A stretch of 18,220 bases of DNA from Deltaproteobacteria bacterium. Its GTDB lineage: Bacteria; Myxococcota_A; UBA796; UBA2385. The notes beneath the pieces are model-generated. The model was not told where the DNA came from. It did no database searches and saw nothing but the letters and a program-made list of their open reading frames with translations. Below are positions 14,278 through 18,220 of the stretch, piece after piece. The stretch's first letter is position 1, and each line of letters opens with the position of its first letter. Made by a program: the position numbers and the translations under genes. The stretch lies in NCBI GenBank assembly GCA_947462115.1, contig CANHON010000036.1, forward strand, positions 1 to 18,220, written 5' to 3'.

Positions 14278-16191
14278 TCAGCCTGCGTGGTCGCTCTCGG
14301 CCCAGCGCTGGCTCTCAAAAGCGCCGCGTCGGCCCAGAAAGGCGAGGGGCAGCAGCCCCGGGAAGAAGAACAGCGGGATCAAGGGGTTGAACCACGGCGG
14401 GTCCCGCCGCACTTCGAGGGTGACCACCCCGGCGCCGCCGACCTCCGAGGGGCGGGCCACCTCCACCCGCGCCACGTAGGGGCCGGGGTCCGGCAGGCCC
14501 ACGCGGCCGCTCACGTTGTTGTCGACCTCGGTGCTCAGCGGGTAGACCGCCTCGCCGGTGCGCTGGTTGAGCAGGGCCACGTTGATCTGGGCTTGTTCGC
14601 GCCCGAGGCTGGTGCGGACCCGGACCTCGAGGTCCCGTCGCGCGCGGTCCGGCACCTCAAAGGACTCGGTCAAAAACACGTCGGAGAGGCCGCTTTGGCT
14701 TTGGATCTCGGTCTGGAGCAGCAGCTCGTCGTCGGCCAACAAGGCCGTCAGCACCATCAAGCAGAAGGTGCCGGCCCACAGCACCCCGGCGAGGCCGAGC
14801 GTGGCGGCGAGCTTGGCCTTGCCGTCGAGGGGGTTGGGCTGGTGCGGGCCCACCCCGCGGGCCTGGAGCAGGGGCGCGGCGAGGCTCGGACCGAAGGCGG
14901 CCTGAACCTCGGCCACCGGCAGGTACTCGCCCAGCGCCCAGACCCGCTCCTCGCCTTCGACCTCGAGGGACAACATCTGCGGCGGGGCGACATAGTCGTG
15001 GGTCTGGGCTTGGTCGCCGACGTTGATGAGCCAGCCGAACTCCCCGAGCACGGCGCTGGTCTCGGCGGTGCCGCTCTGGAAGTGGCGGAAGCTCTCGCCC
15101 GCGTGTCGGACAGGGAGCTGGGTTCGGTCGGCGCTCGTGGTGGGCGCTGCGCTGAGGCGTCGGACGTGGCTCCAGTGGCCGCGGCCGTCCTCGACCAGCC
15201 ACGCCTCGCCCACGTAGGGGTTGAACAGCGCGTACTCCGTCCAGTAGTAGCGGACCCCATCGACCTCGACGAAGCGTCGCTGCGCGCCGATGATCTGCCA
15301 ATCCTGGCCACGGAGCTTGCCTTTGGCGCCGAGCTTGAGGGTGGGCTGCCAGGACCGCTCGCGGTAGGCCGCCACGAGGGTGGCCGCCGCCTCCCCGTCG
15401 AGCTCGCCGATGTCCATGATCGACCCACAGTAGGGGCACGAGAACCGGAGGAGCGAGCCGGGGTTTCGCAGGGAGAGGGCGCCGGAGCACTGCGGGCAGC
15501 GCAGGCCGCGGGTGCCGCTGACCTCGGGGCCGGCCTGGCTCAAGGCCGCAGGGGAGGACCAGCCGGCGAAGGCCCGCAGGCCCTGCAGCTTGAGCGCCTC
15601 GAGGCTGTAGAACCGGCCGGTCCACATCCGCAGCCCGCCCTGGTCGTCTTCTTCGAGCGTGGCGACGCGGCGGCCATCGGCGCTGGCGAGATCCGCGAAG
15701 GCCGCCGGCGTCTCGAGGGCCGGCGCGAAGGGCAGCTCGCCGTCGGCGGCGATGACCCGGGCCGCGCCCCGCTCGGTGACCCGCCACTCCGCCCCGCCGA
15801 GCTCGACGGCCTCCCCGGCTCGAAGCTGGCGGATCTGCAGGCCCGTAATCGGCGCGTCGATGGTGAAGACCCGCCACTGGCCGTTGCCTTCGCCGATCCA
15901 GCCGGCCCCGCCGTCCGAGACGCGCAGGGCCCACTCGTTCCACCGCGCGGTGCGGTGGGCCCGGCGGAGGCCGCCGACGATCTCAAAGGCGCGGCCCTCG
16001 GCCTGGCCCCGCGCGCCCACCTGCAGCGGGCTCAAGTCGCGGGCGATGCTGCTGACCCGGCCGGCCACCACGGGCGCGTCGGCGGCGCCGCGCAGGACGA
16101 CGCTGCGGCAGCTCGGGCAGACCGTGGCGGCCGAGGCGGCGTGCTCGAAGCTGATCTGGGCCCCGCACTCGGGACATTCTGCCTGCAACAA
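14278..16191 (-). CDS. Zinc-ribbon DUF4178 membrane protein
   Basis: The 637-residue product starts with a zinc ribbon (C6-x2-C9, C25-x2-C28). A first DUF4178 unit follows (about 55-145, with GRAFEIVGGLRR and RWNEWALRV). A second zinc ribbon (C232-x2-C235, C252-x2-C255) leads into a second, stronger DUF4178 unit (about 284-400, with KLRGQDWQIIGAQRR, WTEYALFNP and WLVEDGRGHW). Then come a membrane segment (about 461-486), a beta-rich extracytoplasmic part (about 490-595) and a short hydrophobic end (about 602-620). The zinc and DUF4178 parts would be cytoplasmic. The start is a TTG at 16191 with GGAG 9-10 nt upstream; no ATG or GTG was seen in the codons just above. It is the first gene of the operon. 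DUF4178 genes often neighbour DUF350, PspA and polyamine genes; their molecular role is unknown. Confidence 0.9.
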   Translation of the reverse strand: MLQAECPECGAQISFEHAASAATVCPSCRSVVLRGAADAPVVAGRVSSIARDLSPLQVGARGQAEGRAFEIVGGLRRAHRTARWNEWALRVSDGGAGWIGEGNGQWRVFTIDAPITGLQIRQLRAGEAVELGGAEWRVTERGAARVIAADGELPFAPALETPAAFADLASADGRRVATLEEDDQGGLRMWTGRFYSLEALKLQGLRAFAGWSSPAALSQAGPEVSGTRGLRCPQCSGALSLRNPGSLLRFSCPYCGSIMDIGELDGEAAATLVAAYRERSWQPTLKLGAKGKLRGQDWQIIGAQRRFVEVDGVRYYWTEYALFNPYVGEAWLVEDGRGHWSHVRRLSAAPTTSADRTQLPVRHAGESFRHFQSGTAETSAVLGEFGWLINVGDQAQTHDYVAPPQMLSLEVEGEERVWALGEYLPVAEVQAAFGPSLAAPLLQARGVGPHQPNPLDGKAKLAATLGLAGVLWAGTFCLMVLTALLADDELLLQTEIQSQSGLSDVFLTESFEVPDRARRDLEVRVRTSLGREQAQINVALLNQRTGEAVYPLSTEVDNNVSGRVGLPDPGPYVARVEVARPSEVGGAGVVTLEVRRDPPWFNPLIPLFFFPGLLPLAFLGRRGAFESQRWAESDHAG

Positions 16192-16240
16192 GCGCGTCGC
16201 TCTCCGAGGGGCAGGTGCCTGGCGCTGCGGCTGCGGGCCA

Positions 16241-16268
16241 GCGCCGGGACTACGGGTTTTCCCGGCGC
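16241..16268. promoter_or_regulatory. Perfect 9-bp inverted repeat in divergent control region
   Basis: GCGCCGGGA (16241-16249) and TCCCGGCGC (16260-16268) form a perfect dyad with a 10-nt spacer, about 50 bp above the DUF4178 start and 180 bp above the PAS kinase start. Half-site spacing of about two helical turns between centres fits a dimeric regulator. No T-run follows on either strand, so a terminator is unlikely. Confidence 0.4.
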
Positions 16269-16393
16269 CTGTGGGGTCCGCCCGGGGGGCAAGCTCGTTG
16301 AAGTTGACGCGCTGGAGGGCCGATGGACCGGGGCGCGGGTGTGCGCGGCGGCGGCCGGCTTTGGGGCCGACCCCCGGAGCGCGCTGGGTGCGG

Positions 16394-16399
16394 GATAAT
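16394..16399 (+). promoter_or_regulatory. Candidate -10 element for the PAS histidine kinase gene
   Basis: GATAAT in a small A/T patch (GGGATAATAACC) lies 53 bp before the ATG at 16452. It matches five of six bases of TATAAT. No good -35 box is present at 16-18 bp upstream, so an activator would be needed if this is real. Confidence 0.3.
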
Positions 16400-16451
16400 A
16401 ACCGCTGCGCCGGGCGCGCTGTCGGGCCGGGCTGCTCCTCTGGAGGCTGAG

Positions 16452-18220
16452 ATGAACGGTGGAGGGACCGCCGAAGCGCAAGGGCGCTTCAGCTTTGTGG
16501 AGCTGCTGGGCTGCTGCGCCGCGGTCGTTGGCCCCCACGGGGAGCTGCTCGCCGCCAACGCGCCGTGGCGCGAGGCCCTCGGCGACCCGCCGGAGCTCCC
16601 CGGGCTGCTGCGCGGACCCGCCGGCGAGGCGACGGAGCCCGACGGGCAGCCGACGACCTGCACCCTCGGCGGGGCGACGTGGATCGCGCGCTGGAGCCCG
16701 CTCTCGGCGGCGGCGGGCGGCGGGCGGCTGCTGTGCCTCAGCCCGGCGCGCTCGGGTCTGCACCGCCTGCCAGCAGAGCTGCTGTACCGGGTCCTCGACG
16801 GCCTGCCCATCAATGTTTTCGTCAAGGACGCCGCGGGCGTGCTCGTGATGGTCAACGCCGAGACCGTCCGCACGCTCGGGCGCGCCGCCGAGGAGGTGTT
16901 GGGGCGCACCGACCACGACCTGTTTGGCGCCGAGGTGGCCGATCGCATCGTCGCGACCGACCGCGCGGTGCTCGGCTCGGACAGCGGTGAAGACCTGCTG
17001 CACGAGGAGCAGATCGACTCCGGGGACGTGCAGCGCGACATGCTCGCCGGAAAGGTGCGGCTCGCTGGCCCCGACGGCGCGCCCTACCTGCTCGGCTTCT
17101 CCATCGACATCACCGAGCGCAAGCGCATTGAGCGCGAGCTGGAGGCGCAGCGCAATTTCATCCGGCAGGTCATCGACACCGACCCCAACCTGATCTTCGT
17201 GAAGGACCGGCGCAACAATTTCCGCCTGGTCAACCAAGCGGTGGCCAACCTGTTCGGCACCACGGTCGAGGCCATCGAGGACCAGAGCAACGCGGTGGTG
17301 CACGACAACGAGGAGGAGGTCGAAGGTTACGCCGTCGATGACCGGCGGGTGATCGATCTGGGCGTGACCGTGCAAAAAGAGGAGACGGTCTCCCAATCAG
17401 ACGGGATCATCCATCATTATCAGACAACCAAGGTGCCGCTCCGGTTCAGCAACGGCGAGGTCATGGCCCTGGCCATCTCGGTCGACATCACCGAGCGGCT
17501 GCGGCACCTCGCCGAGGTGCGGGCGGCGCGGGACGCGGCCGAGGCGGCCAGCCGGGCCAAGACCGACTTCTTGGCGACGATGAGCCACGAGATCCGCACG
17601 CCGATGAACGGGGTCATCGGCATGACGGGGCTGCTGCTCGACAGCGGCCTTGGCCCGGTCCAGCGTCGGTATGCCGAGACCATCCGGGAGTCCGGCGAGG
17701 CGCTCCTGTCGATCATCAACGACATCCTCGACTTCTCCAAGGTGGAGGCCGGGCACATCGAGCTCGAGGAGAGCGACTACGACCTCCGGCCGCTGATCCG
17801 CGGGGCGATGGACATCGTGGCCCCCCGCGCCAGCCAGCGGGGGCTTGGCTTGCTCGTCGAGGTCTCCTCGGAGCTGCCCCACCGGCTGACCGGGGACGGC
17901 GGCCGGCTGCGGCAGGTCCTGGTGAACCTGCTCGGAAACGCCGTCAAGTTCACCAACACCGGCAGCGTGACCGTGCGCGCCTACCCGGTGGGGCCCGCAG
18001 AGGGGCTGGGCCCGCACACGCTGCGGATCGAGGTGCAAGACACCGGGGTCGGCGTGGCGCCGGAGTCCCAAGCGCTTCTATTTCAGGCCTTCTCGCAGGT
18101 CGATTCTTCGGCCAGCCGGCGCTACGGCGGCACCGGGCTCGGCCTCGCGATCAGCCGGCGGCTGTGCGAGCGGATGGGCGGGCGCATCGGCCTCGAGAGT
18201 GAAGTGGGCAAGGGCAGCAC
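16452..18220 (+). CDS. Multi-PAS sensor histidine kinase (3' end outside window)
   Basis: The frame is open from the ATG at 16452 (GGAGG 5 nt upstream) to the window end, 589 codons. There is no signal peptide or membrane segment, so it is probably cytoplasmic. The first ~100 residues look like a degenerate PAS domain. A PAS domain follows at about 110-228 (INVFVKDAAGVLVMVN to GFSIDITERKR) and another at about 236-355 (LIFVKDRRNNFRLVN to ISVDITER), each ending in the usual DIT motif. A short coiled coil leads to HisKA with His379 (TMSHEIRTPMNGVIGM). HATPase_c has the N box (LLGNAVKF, Asn496), G1 (DTGVGV, Asp530), F box (LFQAFSQVDSS) and G2 (GGTGLGL, 559-565). This BarA/hybrid-type core is often followed by receiver domains, which would lie beyond the window. 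It is divergent from the DUF4178 operon. Confidence 0.95.
   Translation, partial: MNGGGTAEAQGRFSFVELLGCCAAVVGPHGELLAANAPWREALGDPPELPGLLRGPAGEATEPDGQPTTCTLGGATWIARWSPLSAAAGGGRLLCLSPARSGLHRLPAELLYRVLDGLPINVFVKDAAGVLVMVNAETVRTLGRAAEEVLGRTDHDLFGAEVADRIVATDRAVLGSDSGEDLLHEEQIDSGDVQRDMLAGKVRLAGPDGAPYLLGFSIDITERKRIERELEAQRNFIRQVIDTDPNLIFVKDRRNNFRLVNQAVANLFGTTVEAIEDQSNAVVHDNEEEVEGYAVDDRRVIDLGVTVQKEETVSQSDGIIHHYQTTKVPLRFSNGEVMALAISVDITERLRHLAEVRAARDAAEAASRAKTDFLATMSHEIRTPMNGVIGMTGLLLDSGLGPVQRRYAETIRESGEALLSIINDILDFSKVEAGHIELEESDYDLRPLIRGAMDIVAPRASQRGLGLLVEVSSELPHRLTGDGGRLRQVLVNLLGNAVKFTNTGSVTVRAYPVGPAEGLGPHTLRIEVQDTGVGVAPESQALLFQAFSQVDSSASRRYGGTGLGLAISRRLCERMGGRIGLESEVGKGS

Noticed and set aside
13735..16398. 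887-residue plus-strand open frame opposite the DUF4178 to spermidine synthase genes
   Set aside because: Antisense shadow typical of very high GC. It crosses four well-supported genes and has no recognisable motif.

Overview
This is a very GC-rich window whose coding density, codon use and gene content suggest a Gram-negative bacterium with a lipoprotein- and signalling-rich envelope. A Myxococcota-type or other former deltaproteobacterial lineage is my best guess. That is an inference from style, not from a marker gene. I see no rRNA, tRNA, CRISPR array, insertion sequence or phage gene. Both ends cut through histidine kinases.

Left part (1-2089): the C-terminal part of a HAMP-type sensor histidine kinase, then a 107-residue protein ending like the C-terminus of flagellar rod/hook proteins. 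Convergent to it lies an unusual Nfu/NifU N-terminal-domain protein carrying three histidine-rich tandem repeat blocks and no Fe-S CXXC domain.

Middle-left (2201-7048): a maltose/maltodextrin-type ABC importer. The MalE-like binding protein and the MalF-like permease are one polypeptide (719 aa). The MalG-like permease lies further along the same strand, separated by a six-cysteine lipoprotein gene and by an opposite-strand gene for a lysine-rich exported protein. No ATPase gene is in the window.

Middle (7340-9367): a YfbK-type von Willebrand factor A lipoprotein, divergent from the malE-malF fusion.

Right part (9416-16191): a tightly packed six-gene minus-strand operon. In transcription order it encodes a zinc-ribbon/DUF4178 membrane protein, a small Ser-rich single-pass protein, a DUF350 membrane protein, a membrane-embedded spermidine synthase, a Tat-signal FAD amine oxidase lipoprotein, and a polytopic membrane protein with histidines in membrane segments. 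The last four genes overlap (11, 4 and 16 bp), which argues for translational coupling and a common function. The operon looks like a membrane-associated polyamine (or polyamine-like) synthesis/oxidation and envelope-stress module, related in parts to the enterobacterial yjf (DUF350) operon. It is the most interesting system here.

Right end (16452 onward): a multi-PAS histidine kinase, divergent from the operon across a 260-bp region with a perfect 9-bp inverted repeat. It runs off the window.
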